Assembly: GCA_032622095.1 (NCBI GenBank)
Contig: CP136062.1
Coordinates: 36,828,918 to 36,892,917, forward strand
DNA length: 64,000 bases
From: Siphonodentalium dalli
Lineage: Eukaryota; Mollusca; Scaphopoda; Gadilida; Siphonodentaliidae
Reading direction: 5' to 3'
Below, piece by piece: positions 24,171 to 35,483 of this stretch (position 1 is its first letter; each line of letters opens with the position of its first letter). The notes below the pieces were generated by a model. The model did not search any database. It worked only from the letters and a program-made list of their open reading frames with translations, and was not told the origin of the DNA. The translations under genes were made by a program, and so were the position numbers.

Positions 24171-26330
24171 GGTTCTATTTTTATTACATATCTCCGTATC
24201 ATAGTAAGTTGACTCATAGTCGTACATCTCCAGTACAGAAAATGTTAATTTAATTGAGTTTTAACACTGAATGAAATAGTTCCGTCGACAGATTGCACTA
24301 GTGCGATTCTGAGAATTATCACACCCTGGAAACTTATGCGATCATGCGAATTACTTTGATAGATATGTAATAAATAATTATCCGTGTATATGTAGTCGTA
24401 CTCTCGCGATCGAAATAAACGTACCGTGCCTATACGCTTATTTATTTCCAAGAAAAGTACGGTGCTTATATTTGGGATCCTTACGATTTTTAGCCGGGAA
24501 ATTAATAAACGTAAGTCACTAGCAAAAACCGAAGCAAAATGTGTATATTTTAAACAGAATTCGCCGACGAATTATAATAGCGCTGGGCTTCCCACATCTA
24601 ACAATGATTAAATATACTGAAGTTTTTTTGAGAAATTGAAAATGAAAGTACAATCAGCCAACAGAGTGCATGCATGGGCCTACATTATATGACCCCGCTG
24701 CCATCTGGACTGGTAACATGCATGGACGCGTCCGAACTTTTGGGCGAATAGTTGGCTATTTACTTGAGTGATCGATTCCATTTTTAACCAACGAGGGGTA
24801 GGCCTAGGCCTATATTCATATGATATCGCATATGGTTATCATTGCGAACTTGAACAGGTCTAACAAATACACGTGTTCCGTACATTGGGGGCACATAGGG
24901 TGCTAATTAGTTTGAAGCGTATTTTGTTCTTTATAAATATTTAAATAAAAATGAATCGCTTTGGGTTGGCCGAATGTGCATTTATCAATAATGCTGCGGC
25001 AATGCTGGGTAGAAATAATATATTGATTGATCGTGATCCTCGCCAGCCGACCTTGTAAATTCCATGCGCGGACTTTTCAAATCTACGTATTTTGATCAGT
25101 AGCTGGGTTTTTTTTTAAATCACATGGCTCACAATAAAAATGTAAAAAATGTTTTCCGCGATAGGCATAAAAAAGTACTCATTGAAACAAAAACAAAAAT
25201 TAGCAGATAAATATGAAGAAAATAAATATGAAAATGAATTGGCTGAAGCGAAATTTTTACGGAATAAAACAAAATTGTGAAGCCCCCATGCTTCAGAGGA
25301 ATATATCGCAAAAATCAACGAAAAACGCCAAATCTAGTGATGCCAACTTGATGATAAAAGCTGCTCGAGTAGGCAGGCGGTCCCATGAGAAATTAGTTAA
25401 ACAACAGAGGGACGGTGATTGTTCATAAAGCCCCACAAACAGTACAAATAATGTTCAGAAATTGTACTTATAGGGCCTACTACATAGGGCTAATATTTAT
25501 AATGGCCAACAAATGTGGACTAAATCACGAAAAAGTACCGTGCCCAATATTCTACAGTGGTTGAGGTATCAATTAGTTATGGTATCAATTTATTTCTCTG
25601 AAAGATGTGGGCAACTGGGTATATCAGTCTATTAGAAACACACACAATCACCCTGTACTATTAATATCGCGCCCCGTACTCTTATTTATGTGGACCCCCC
25701 CCCCCCCCCCCCTGTACTTTTATTTCACCCCGGCTATTATTTGGATCCCGATCGAGAGTAGTGCTACAATCTCTCTGCACCGTCCAAATTATTTCTAGAA
25801 TGTTACATTGTTGCCGGAATTTGGTGGATCTGTGACATTTGATCAACAATTATGACAGTTCAAACTCTGATCGGTGAATTGTCGATATGTACGGTAGAAA
25901 GTCTATCGTAAATCCGAAATCACAATGTCGCACAAAAACAAAAATAGAACAGCTTAACAATTTTAATCAACGTTACACTAACAATGCAGTCTTCAACTTG
26001 TGACGTCACAAGTGCGGAACGTCGCTTTTCATGATTTCGCCGATTCAAAAATAGTTTTCCGTGACGTCGTCTTTGATGACGCGCTGTATCAAAACAGAGC
26101 CAGCGTTTTGCAGAAGCGACTTTTACTCTGCAGTGGGTCACTATTTGGAGTTGAATTACATAAATGCGCGCATATAACCGAAATAGTCGCGACCTACACT
26201 TTAAGTGTTACATGAGTCGATCCCCCAAAACAACGTGGCCACGGCGTTACGTGTTTTAATTATCGCACACTCTTTACCTAATGTGTGCCATGAGACTGGT
26301 AGTTATTTATTACATTTATACTCAAACCAG
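24171..26330. other. No gene recognised; 5' flank or intron of lectin gene A
   Basis: About 2.2 kb of AT-rich DNA with an 18-base poly-C run at 25695-25712. If lectin gene A has a signal-peptide exon it should lie here or further upstream, but none is convincing by eye. Confidence 0.4.
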
Positions 26331-26552
26331 GGTTCACCCTAACCACGACGACGACCACAACGAAGACTACAACTGTCACCACATCCACCACAACAACGAC
26401 CACGACGACGACTACAACTGTCACCACAACGACGACTACAACCATCACCACGTCCACCACTACAACGACCACGATGACGACTACAATTGTCACCAAGACA
26501 ACTACCACGACGACAACGATGGTGACCACAAATATGTGTCCCACTGTGCCAG
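26331..26552 (+). CDS. Lectin gene A: Thr-rich mucin-like linker exon
   Basis: The exon is bounded by an AG acceptor (CAAACCAG, ending 26330) and a strong donor CAG|GTAAGA (26553). It is 222 nt, phase 1 at both ends, and open throughout from codon 26333. About 50 of 73 codons are Thr, with scattered Val, Ile, Ser, Lys and Met, ending NMCPTVP. This composition is that of a heavily O-glycosylated stalk (family knowledge). The trailing G joins the CG at the start of the exon at 30268 to give Ala, so the two exons are phase-compatible and read TVP-A-CPSGY across the junction. The minus-strand poly-Val frame and the His/Asp frame over this DNA are artefacts of the repeat. What is uncertain is whether this exon is always spliced to the CTLD; a transcript would settle it. 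Confidence 0.72.
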
Positions 26553-28851
26553 GTAAGACTTACGTAATTTGGAATACAATGATTCGTAAACATAGCATGA
26601 TACTGGTAGAACGAAACGACGATCTTAAGAATGTGTACCGCTATTGTAATACTAATGTAATACGATTTGCCTAAAAAATACGCGCAATACTCGTCCTGAT
26701 TGGTCAGTAGTCTGTGTTACCATGGATATGTCGATTTCGCTTTTGGTACAATTCCATATTGTGCCACAAAACTGATACAATCAATGCATTAATATCGCTG
26801 TTGCAAACGCGTTGTGAGTTAGTTAAAGACGTGTTAGGATAATCGTTTGGGGTGTAACAAAAATAAGCCGTAAAACTGATATACTTATCCGCTGCTTCAC
26901 AATGAAAGCATCTGTAATGATACAATCAGTTTTAGGTTACAATCAATGTCGAACGTTCAGATGGGGAATTATAGACCACAAAAAGCTGAATTATTATAAT
27001 GGGTTTCTGAAACCAAAAGCTCCAAATATGTTGCTATACATACAATATCATGGACATATCACTATTTGCGGAATTAATGGCGTTGTTTTTAGAATTTCTG
27101 TTCCGCTATACTTTAAACTACTCCCTGAGATTATGATGCTACTATTAACTTATAGGAAATTCCATGTAAATTTTGTATTAATTATAACGTATCTATACCC
27201 CTATCACTGAACTGGTCAGCACCACTTCGGAAAATATAAACTATACCATTATACTCTAACATCATACACGTGGATTTCTATGCATGTATCTTCCTCTGGA
27301 TGAAATCGAATATCATAAAGTCCTATCAATAATCAGATAATATGCAAGGCATATAGAACGACCCCAATGTGATGTTAACGGGAAAAGCCCATTACAACGG
27401 ATCGTGTATTCGTGGTGGACCTATTTAGACGCAAAGTATGGTAATAATATGAATCGTGCGTGACACATAGTGGAGCAACCAAACATGATGTCCCTCAAAT
27501 TTGCCTTTTTTCGGCGACATAACGACATAAGAATAATTTATGTAACATCACGCAGTGGTCACAACGGAGACGACATGTCAAATTGATAAGACGTGTCGTG
27601 GATTATAAAATCTTGTCTGGATTATCGTCATGACTTCTTCATTTTTTTTTCATTTTCATTAAGATGACCAACGAAATTGGTCTCAATGAAATAAATAGAC
27701 TTAAATCACGTGTGAATTCTTCGTAAGTTGTGAAGTAGTTACTTTAATTTTTATCGCGATGCTTCATTTCCAATTCCGCGTTTTTTGCAATCTCCACACG
27801 GTTGCTAACCGAAAGTCACGTGACAATTTATCCAAAATATATACCCTCGATCTTGAAAAATCACTGATGGATAGAAACAATTATATGACGTCATTCACCT
27901 GCCTTAGGTATAAGCACCCTTGGTGGTTGCTAATATGTGCCCATGATATACTAATCCATTGAATGATATATCGGCAATAATAACTCATGCCACCATCAGA
28001 CAGATGGTCCAACCGATGAGTAGAAGAAACCTGAATAGAAAGCAGAATTAATACGGTATCGGTATGCCTTGTATGAAGGTCTCTTGTTATAGTAATTGAA
28101 GCGTGTTTGCGTAGATATATTTAGCCTAGTTACGTAAATTCGTTTATCTTGATACAATACAGTCTTGTCTGGATTCTGGCCCACAAAGCTAATCACGATA
28201 GCTCCATGCAGAGTTCAGTCCCCAAAGCAGGACTTACCGCTGTCCGCAATTGCACGTAATGTGAAGAAATGTCACATTTATTTATTTGAGACTTTTGTAG
28301 GTTACAACTCATTCTGCATTATTCTGAGAAACTTAACTGTCCACATTCATATTCAATTGTCAAGACCAAGCCAGAATTAATTGTTACTGACAAAACACTT
28401 CAATAAAAAAAGTTCGATTTAATTAAGAAAATAGTTAAAATACACATGCCGTCAGCGTTCAGACATAGCGTAGCGAGGGGACTGAACTCTGTTTTGCAGC
28501 TTGACACGAGACGTGTCATGACGTCTTAACTGGTTTTTCCATAAGCGATATAATTATTGGGCTTATTAAAATTTAAATATAATTAAAATAGCTGCATATA
28601 AATAATTAAATTTTTCATTATCACATAGGAGTTCGCAGGAAACTGTGAACTATCAACCAGGATATGACGTTAATTTTTCTCGAAAAAAGCGGTCTTGGTC
28701 CCAAATATCAACGACACGGTATATTGTAAATTATTTGTGACGTCACCCGTTCGCACATTCGTTATACATACACGTTATTACTGCCAAATTCCTGATCCCA
28801 CTCGTGACATGGAGAGTGCCACTTTTGAAAATTATAAACGCCAAAATTATG

Positions 28852-28998
28852 GTGACACCAGGGGGGGGGGTCGGAAAAAAATTTCAGGCACGTATGGCAT
28901 TTTTTCCATTTCGATCATTTTTTGTACCCACCCCCACCGCCAATTTTTTTTCCGTTTTCGGCAGTTTTTTCAGACCATTTTTTGACACCCACCCCCCC
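28852..28998. repeat. C-rich dispersed repeat (copy 5)
   Basis: Runs GGTGACACCAGGGGGGGGGG, then AAATTTCAGGCACGTATGGC, then GTACCCACCCCCACCG, then GACACCCACCCCCCCCCC. It is in inverted orientation relative to 29325-29422. The outermost GGTGACACCAGG at 28852 and CCACCTGGTGACAC at 29409 face each other. Confidence 0.65.
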
Positions 28999-29324
28999 CC
29001 CTTTTAACACTAAAACAGAGATTTGCGGGGGGAAATTCACTGTAAACAGCTGTATATGAATTTCTGTGCATACTATTTATCATGGATGTTAACATGGACA
29101 TGTAAATAGGAATGAGTAATTTTGAGGTCATTCGGCCAAAAAAACATGGCTGCCAGCGGCCATCTTGGATTTCAAAATTTGCAACAAAATACAACACGAT
29201 AACTGCCTGCAGTCAGTTTACCAGTTAGAATTACATTATTTCTCTCATTCAAACTGATTCAAAGTGGTTTTGAAGCCCAACTCATTGCCAAAACACTAAA
29301 AACAAGCAGGAATTTTTTTTTTTA

Positions 29325-29422
29325 GTTGCGGAAAAAATTGCTTGTTGGTGGCTTTGACCACCCACCCACCCCGGCATACGTGCCGGAAGAAATTTCCGCC
29401 CCCCCCCCCACCTGGTGACACG
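29325..29422. repeat. C-rich dispersed repeat (copy 6)
   Basis: Contains TTGCGGAAAAAATTGC, ACCACCCACCCACCCCGG, CATACGTGCCGGAAGAAATT and CCGCCCCCCCCCCACCTGG. It is the inverse of copy 5 and the same sense as the minus strand of copy 1. Confidence 0.65.
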
Positions 29423-30267
29423 TGGATTTCTTTAGCAGACAGGCACAGATAGACATGCATATCACTTCTAAACTTACATGCATAAAATGGGTATGGGTTT
29501 ATAACTTTGGAAGAAATGTGCGAAATAATAGTTATATGCAAGTTGGTGGTCACCCACAGCCGACATCACCGATTTTGACGGTACTACTTTTGAAATGTAT
29601 AATTACAACATCAGCATGCACCTGTATAATGGAGATGACTACATACACCTTTGGTGGAAATCGTCAATTAATTCTGTTTTATCGATTTGTGTGCCCCTCG
29701 CCCATCCCCCATTCGGAATATTGGAGTTACAACAGTAGACTCATCGTATATAACGGAGGTTCATATATTTCAGTACAAATTGCTTTTGTCAAGTTTTGCA
29801 CCATCACCAAACGAACATCCTTGGCCCGGGTGGCGACACTTCAGAAATTTGAACTACTTAGAATCCGGGAGATATCTACACTGTATAAGTTCGGTGGAAT
29901 TCGGCTACAAAAAGTTTTTATCAATATTAGCGCCCCTCCACAACCCCATCCCTAAAATAGACAGTGCCACTTTGGTATCTTTAAACAACATTATAATCAG
30001 CATACAGCATTAGCAAGATCTTCCCAATAAACAGTTGCACCCGTCATACATCTTTGTGCACACTGGATGGTCTCGCATTAAATTTTATAGTGGCAGACAG
30101 ACAGGCAATTGCAAATATATAGGCGGCGGTACTCGGTTGGCTCACTACCTTGTGTTTATAGCTTCCTGTTTGCCGTAAATTGTTATGTTCCTGCATGGAG
30201 ATTTTTTATATATAATACATCTTGAAAATGGATATTTATGTTATGAGTATGCTTCTTTTTCATTCAG

Positions 30268-30435
30268 CGTGTCCATCTGGATATGAACCGACCTACTGTA
30301 CCAAACTCTACTCGGTCCTAAAATACAGGGACGACGCCATAGCACAGTGTTGTGCGGACGGTGGCCATTTGGTACAGATTATGAACCTAACCATGTACAC
30401 CTACATAAAAGCTTATCACCTCCCATCAGAAAACG
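30268..30435 (+). CDS. Lectin gene A: first CTLD exon
   Basis: Encodes the N-terminal half of a C-type lectin domain: CPSGYEPTYCTKLY, then the helix and turn RDDAIAQCCADGGHLVQI that corresponds to the family consensus W-x-DA-x3-C-x3-GG-x-LV-x-I. The borders are acceptor TTTTTCATTCAG|CG (30267) and donor ACG|GTACGT (30436). The 168 nt are phase 1 at both ends, so the exon is symmetric. It joins in frame to the exon at 31410 (G plus AT gives Asp of DVWIDG). Family knowledge: CTLDs are secreted or membrane carbohydrate- or protein-binding modules common in invertebrate immunity and biomineralisation. A paralogue with 57 codons and the same borders is on the minus strand at 60207-60377. Confidence 0.87.
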
Positions 30436-31409
30436 GTACGTACAGCTGCAGTCAGCGTTGTGTATGCCCATATTAATCCGATTCGACACTATTATTAAAA
30501 TTTTCCGCCTACCAATCAAGTATATCAAATAAACAATACATATACCGGTCGTTGCTATTGTCATGTACATGCACACAACTTGAAAAGAGAGTCCAAAGAA
30601 TATGATGTGAATGACTATAAAAGAATAATTCGCGAGGACATTAAACAGAGGACTGTCGTTAAGAAAAGCTGGAGGAAAAATGAATGATATGAAATATAAA
30701 TAAGTTAAAATAACAATGTTATAGCGAGTAATCAATTAGTTCCGAGAATTACGTTAAATAATTCACGAGAGGCGAGACACGTCGGTAAAAAACGAGTGGG
30801 CGTTAGCGCTCGAGTTTCTTAATCAAACGTCGCTCGCCTGGAGTGAATTATTGAACGTAATTCTCGGTACTAATTAATTACTCTATTTATTACACTTCTG
30901 CGTCAATTATGTTCGCCAAAAGTGATTAAAACACACATAATTAAATGAATGTCCCGATGTGAAGAAAGATCAACCATCGAAATTTCAGTCTAGATCAGTA
31001 AGTGACCTGACGTCAATGACGTCTCGGGAAATGACATAATTCACCATTGACATCACGATTTTTAATTAAGAGCGTTGTCAATGGAAATCGCGCATAGGAG
31101 TGTAACAACTTTAATGGCACGATACTACAATAGGAGAGCTATTATGTAATTATACGTGGGTTGAATTGTTTCACTGTTATATTGTTAGTTCTTTCATGTA
31201 TTAGTTTTGTATTCTAACCAAAAATCTCCCTGGAAACTAACTCAGTGAAACGTCAGGAATTAATAATTATATAACTACAGATCTTATTCTGCTAGTTTTC
31301 TATTTTGTTTGGTTATATTCCATATTCTCTTTATTCCCCGAGTCTGGTGGCTGTAAAATCGTCTTTATCTATTCACACTTGATGCGACATGCATGTACCT
31401 TCTTTACAG
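30436..31409 (+). other. Intron between the CTLD exons of gene A
   Basis: 974 bp, GT...AG, with a foldback element at 30726-30883. The intron starts GTACGTAC and ends CTTCTTTACAG. It splits the domain just before the conserved WIDG (WIGL-type) core, as in gene B. Confidence 0.75.
30726..30883. mobile_element. Foldback element, 158 bp, in a lectin intron
   Basis: The arms GAGTAATCAATTAGTTCCGA and its inverse (ending TACTAATTAATTACTC) pair over about 40 bp with few mismatches. The centre is an imperfect inverted repeat rich in CGAG/CTCG. Confidence 0.75.
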
Positions 31410-31615
31410 ATGTATGGATCGACGGCACCCGGTGTGGTGGAATAAGTGATTACTGTAACATGAATGGTGAACCACTGTCCTGGATAGAGTGGGCGTCAGG
31501 TGAGCCTGATGGCAACACAGATGAGATATATATGCGGTTAGCTGAATTCACTGGGTGGAAGTTCCACGATGAGTTCAGCTGGGAGAGAAATATGTTCATC
31601 TGCCAAGTGTCATAG
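31410..31615 (+). CDS. Lectin gene A: terminal CTLD exon
   Basis: Encodes the C-terminal half of the CTLD: VWIDG core, a CGGISDYC segment, WIEWASGEPDG (matching the W-x-W...EPN/QPD calcium and sugar site as EPD), MRLAEFTGWKFHDE in the place of the WND strand, and the closing FICQVS before TAG at 31613. The acceptor TTCTTTACAG is at 31409, phase 1. A polyA signal AATAAA lies at 31676, 61 nt past the stop, so this is a true last exon. Oddity: the usual inner cysteine pair (C-V-x-L before WND, and the C after it) is absent, replaced by Met and Phe, while two extra cysteines occur in RCGGISDYC. EPD is intermediate between mannose-type EPN and galactose-type QPD, so ligand specificity cannot be called. 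Confidence 0.9.
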
Positions 31616-31675
31616 CTGTGTCCATTGTTATGAATGTCGCCACACATCCGTGAGAAGACGCCACTTTTACCGCAC

Positions 31676-31681
31676 AATAAA
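31676..31681 (+). promoter_or_regulatory. Polyadenylation signal AATAAA of lectin gene A
   Basis: Canonical hexamer 61 nt after the TAG stop of the terminal exon. Confidence 0.65.
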
Positions 31682-31814
31682 CAAATATACTTGATGTCGA
31701 CATTAAGAATAATTATAAATATCATTGTGCATTATGATCCATGCAAACCCTCAATATGTGAATTAATTGACCAAACGTTTCAATTCCCCACACGGGAAAC
31801 TACAGGAACGTGTG

Positions 31815-32549
31815 ACGACGTCAGCAGCAGAGCGATGGCAAGGTTTATACTCCGGGAACAAGTCAACGGTTGGCCCGCTTAAAGTATTTCGCCTTTTTTA
31901 CCGAACCGAGTTATCGATCCTAACATTTCCGTGCTAATGATGTTGTGTCGAGCCAAATTCTATCGTGATTTTGATTATATTCACCTGATAAAAGTTGTTT
32001 TTCTGGATAAACCTCCAAAGGAGTGTATGGTAAGTGTGCTTTTCGATATTCGATAGTTTTGCATACGTAGTTATTCATGTCCGAAGCGTATTCGTTTTGA
32101 TGAGATTTCGAGTGCAAAAGGGGAGGTGGGAGGATTCTTTGAACATGTTGTTTCCCAACTTTTCCTATTATTATTACGTCTGGGGCTACTATTTATGTAT
32201 AATGTCCAGCAACTGTGCTCCCACCTCCCCTTTTGCACTCGGAATCTGATCAAAACGAATCCGCTTCGGACATGAATAACTACGTATGCAAAACTATCGA
32301 ATATCGAAAAGCACACTTACCATACACTCCTTTGGAGGTTTATCAACAAAAAAAACTTTTATCAGCTGAATATAATCAAAATATCACGATAAAATTTGGC
32401 TCGACACAACTTCATTAGCACGGAAATGTTAGGATCGATAAATCTTTCGAAAATCCGGTTCGGTCAAAAAGGCGAAGCACTTTAAGCGAGCCAACCGTTG
32501 ATTTGTCCCCGGATTATAAACATTGCCATCACTCTGCTGCTGACGTCGT
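31815..32549. mobile_element. 735-bp foldback element
   Basis: The left arm starts ACGACGTCAGCAGCAGAG and the right arm ends with its exact inverse (CTCTGCTGCTGACGTCGT). Pairing continues inwards through GCGATGGCAA..., CGCTTAAAGT, TTCCGTGCTAATGA, GATAAAAGTTG, CCAAAGGAGTGTATGG, TTTTGCATACGTAGTTATTC and GCAAAAGGGGAGGTGGGAG. The arms are about 310 bp each and the spacer is about 85 bp. The frames over it read much the same on both strands because of the symmetry and are not genes. A single-arm relative lies at 33857-34030. Confidence 0.85.
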
Positions 32550-33856
32550 TATTATATGGTGGGAGCACGTCACAAGGTGGTGGCGTCGTAGTGTTTAACA
32601 TTTGAGCCAGGGACGAGTCTGGACTAACCGTTGTTCTATCTAGAAATTTAAGATAACTTTTGCAATATATATTCTTTTATGTATTGATGATCAACTATTT
32701 TCAAAAGTCAATGTAATCGGATATCTACTTTACTAAATATGGGTGAGTGTGTGGGCCAACCGTGCACTTAAAAGCTGAATGTAGAATGAGCACTAAAATC
32801 TTCGTTGGCTTTCCAGCACACATGAGAACAGTCGAGAAACCCGTGCTGAATCTGTTCACTAGAAGTTAACGCTTTTCGCGCGTGAACTACATGTATTGTC
32901 GCCAATCACACAGTTAGCAGGGATTTCACTATAGAAGCGAAACCATATACGTCTCCAGCACAACTGAAATATGTTAGCAGATGCATTGATCGTGGCATTA
33001 AACCAAGAGCAATTTAGAATTCTGACAGTTGCTAAAGATGGACACAACCTGATAATCGCTGGCCAATGTGGTATGAATTTCGGTCATAATCGTGGAATGA
33101 AAAACGAAAAAAAATCCATAAAATATAATATAGAAGTTTGGGGATAGTATTTATAGTTTGTTCGTGTATTGACGGACACGGCGAAAATGATTAAGGGGGA
33201 GGTCAAGTGAACAATTTTTAATGGGGATGTCCATGCAAATCTGCGGAGCAAAAGTTAGAGTTGCAATAGCTTATGAGTGTGACTTGATGTGGTTTTGAAA
33301 ACGGGTATTTATCTGGTGGTAAATTATAAAATTTTGCAATAAATGTATTTTTGAGAATTTTTTTCTGGATTTACATCACAACCGTGCAGTATCTCAACCG
33401 TTCCGATATGGAGAAACTTGCAAAAGAAATCTGCTTAATTGAGCGAAATGAATAAAAAAAATGGCATTGGTATATCACAGAGGCCGTTTTTAAAATGTTG
33501 ACTAAACTCTTTAAAACACTTTTTCAAATATGTCCGTTGTTTCGTCAAAAACACTTCTTCAAATATCTCCGTTATTTCGTTTATAAAATAATTTCCTATT
33601 TCTATATTTCGCTCTATTTCGCTCTATTTTCCTATTTCGCTTTTCCGCTCTATTTCGCTGTATTTTCCTATTTCGCTTTTTCGTTTTTCATATTTCGATA
33701 ATTCGCTATATTTGACATATTATGGGATATGGGATTATATGATATCCAACATTCTGATATCCAACATCTAATGTGCTCGCGATTAGATGCCACTAGCCAT
33801 CTAATCGTGAACCCCGATAACATATAGTTTGCTGTATAATCCTTGGCGTATTGGTT
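32550..33856. other. No gene seen; low-complexity TATTTCGCTC tract
   Basis: Mostly unique AT-rich sequence. At about 33597-33700 there is a low-complexity tract of TATTTCGCTCTATTTCGCT and TTTTCCTATTTCGC variants, which produces an artefactual aromatic-rich frame. Confidence 0.5.
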
Positions 33857-34030
33857 GGTTTTGCATACGTAGTTACTAGTTATTCATGACCGAAGCGGAA
33901 TCGTTTTGATGACATTTCGAGTGCAAAGGGTGAGGTGGGAGGGTACTTCGAACATATTGTTTCCGAACTTTTCCTATTAGTATTTAGTCTAGGGTTAATA
34001 TATATATATAATGGTCGACAACTGTGGTAC
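33857..34030 (+). repeat. Single-arm copy of the 735-bp foldback element
   Basis: Matches 32055-32220 in order: TTTTGCATACGTAGTTA, TATTCATGACCGAAGCGG, ATTTCGAGTGCAAAGGG, GAGGTGGGAGG, CGAACTTTTCCTATTA and CAACTGTG. Only the inner arm and spacer are present. Confidence 0.8.
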
Positions 34031-34031
34031 T

Positions 34032-34239
34032 AGTCCATTATCTGCTTATTTCATAAGCAAATAATCCAATATGAACATATTTGCACATTATAGGTCGATT
34101 ATATGGGGTTTCTTCCGTCGGATAAATTAATGACTTAATTTTCAACACATCCTCGTGCAAATAGGTTCGTAATTGACATATAATATTTACATATGTTCAC
34201 ATTCGATTATTTGATTCTGAAATAACCCCATAGTGGACT
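34032..34239. mobile_element. Foldback MITE, about 208 bp
   Basis: The termini AGTCCATTAT and (A)TAGTGGACT are imperfect inverses. The arms continue TTATTTCATAAGCAAATAAT and its counterpart ATTATTTGATTCTGAAATAA, then AATATGAACATAT and ATATGTTCACATT. It abuts the single-arm copy just upstream. Confidence 0.65.
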
Positions 34240-34771
34240 TACACCAGTTATTCTTTTTTATGTTTGCTGCGGGCCACAGTGAAAATACATTTTAAAGAAT
34301 CTACATTTGGTAAGTCGTGAGTTGGTATATTCATGTTATTTCCCGCCCATAAAGAACTTTTAACAAATCAATATGAGTCGATATTGGCACAAAACTGACC
34401 CTCATTTCAGTTCGTTATGGATCCAAATGAGGCGATTCCATGCCCATTAATAGTGCATTATCGACCTTAAAAATCCTAGGATAAATCCATAACGTGATCA
34501 TTTTAACGAGAACAGGCTAGAATTATAGAGACTTCCCAATTTCTACACGAAAAAAAAACTAAATAGTAAACATTCATTGTGTAGAATCTGTCCATACGCT
34601 ACGAAAAGTGTACAGTTGCAGATGGATAAGGATACGACTGAGACCATACTCTATTTAAGAGTACATTTATAAGATATCTACACTTTTTTGGAGTAAATTG
34701 TTTATAGCGACCACGTGTCGATGTCACGTCATTTGTTAATGCCATTTGGCACATAAGAGTAAAATTAGTAT

Positions 34772-34889
34772 ATAAATATTGCACGGCTTGGATGTGACGA
34801 TGCCAAAATAGTGGTCCGAGGGGAGGAATAGTACCCGAGCCGGAGACTACTATTTTGGCATAGTCACGGACAAGCCGTGCAATATTTAT
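34772..34889. mobile_element. Foldback element, 118 bp
   Basis: ATAAATATTGCACGGCTTG and CAAGCCGTGCAATATTTAT are perfect inverses. The arms continue GTGAC and GATGCCAAAATAGT to a short GC-rich centre. Confidence 0.85.
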
Positions 34890-35087
34890 TATATTTTATC
34901 GAACGTTCTTCATTCTGTCGACATATTTGAATCGTATAACGGAAACAACAAGTTTATGGCTTCATTATTTTTCAATGAGAAGTGGAATTTCATTGATAAT
35001 ATTAATAGCCATCGTACGGATTTGGAATAGTTTACATCATGTGATTATCAGAAATCAATGTTGTGATTCTTCTGTAATATTAATTAA

Positions 35088-35479
35088 CCCTTTACCCAAC
35101 AAACCGGCCAAAACCGGCCAAATAAAGCTTCAACAGCATAAAATATCTTCGGTCTGTCTCAATAGAACCATACAAATATGGATATCATTGGAGCCGGCTC
35201 CTTGACCACATTGTGATAGTTACAGTTATGCCCTGTGCCAATGCATTCTCTTATATATGCGAGTCGACCATAGGTCGCCTCGCATATATAAGAGAATGCA
35301 TTGGCCAAAACAAAATCTTTTTTTAACACTTTTTACCATTTTTTCTTACATTCTTTAACAATTTTATAATTTTTAATGTGTTAAGCCAATGCATTCTCTT
35401 ATATATGCGAGGCGACCTATGGTCGACTCGCATATATAAGAGAATGCATTGGCACAGGACCGTTCTGTTGGGTAAAGGG
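35088..35479. mobile_element. piggyBac-type MITE, copy C (392 bp, inverted relative to A and B)
   Basis: TTAA lies at 35084-35087 and 35480-35483, with termini CCCTTTACCCAAC and GTTGGGTAAAGGG. The segment describing AATAGAACCATACAAATATG now lies at the left, so the element is in the opposite orientation. Both 69-bp hairpins are intact (35237-35305 and 35384-35452). The spacer between them is poly-A/T-rich. Confidence 0.9.
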
Positions 35480-35483
35480 TTAA

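Larger units (their letters stand above)
26553..30267 (+). other. Intron of lectin gene A with inserted repeats
   Basis: About 3.7 kb. It holds C-rich repeats at 28852-28998 and 29325-29412, one or two diverged units of the 140-bp satellite at about 29570-30120, and a pair of inverted short sequences (GCAGAGTTCAGTCCCC at about 28208 and GGGGACTGAACTCTG at about 28478). The frames at 26902-27210 and 29422-29955 show no recognisable domain and lie in repeat or unique intron DNA. Confidence 0.5.

Noticed and set aside
26278-26544. Long minus-strand poly-Val frame and overlapping His/Asp-rich frame
   Set aside because: They are the antisense and shifted readings of the ACN-rich Thr exon, which alone has correct splice borders and phase.
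32034-32418. Two near-identical open frames on opposite strands
   Set aside because: They mirror each other because of the 735-bp palindrome; non-coding foldback.
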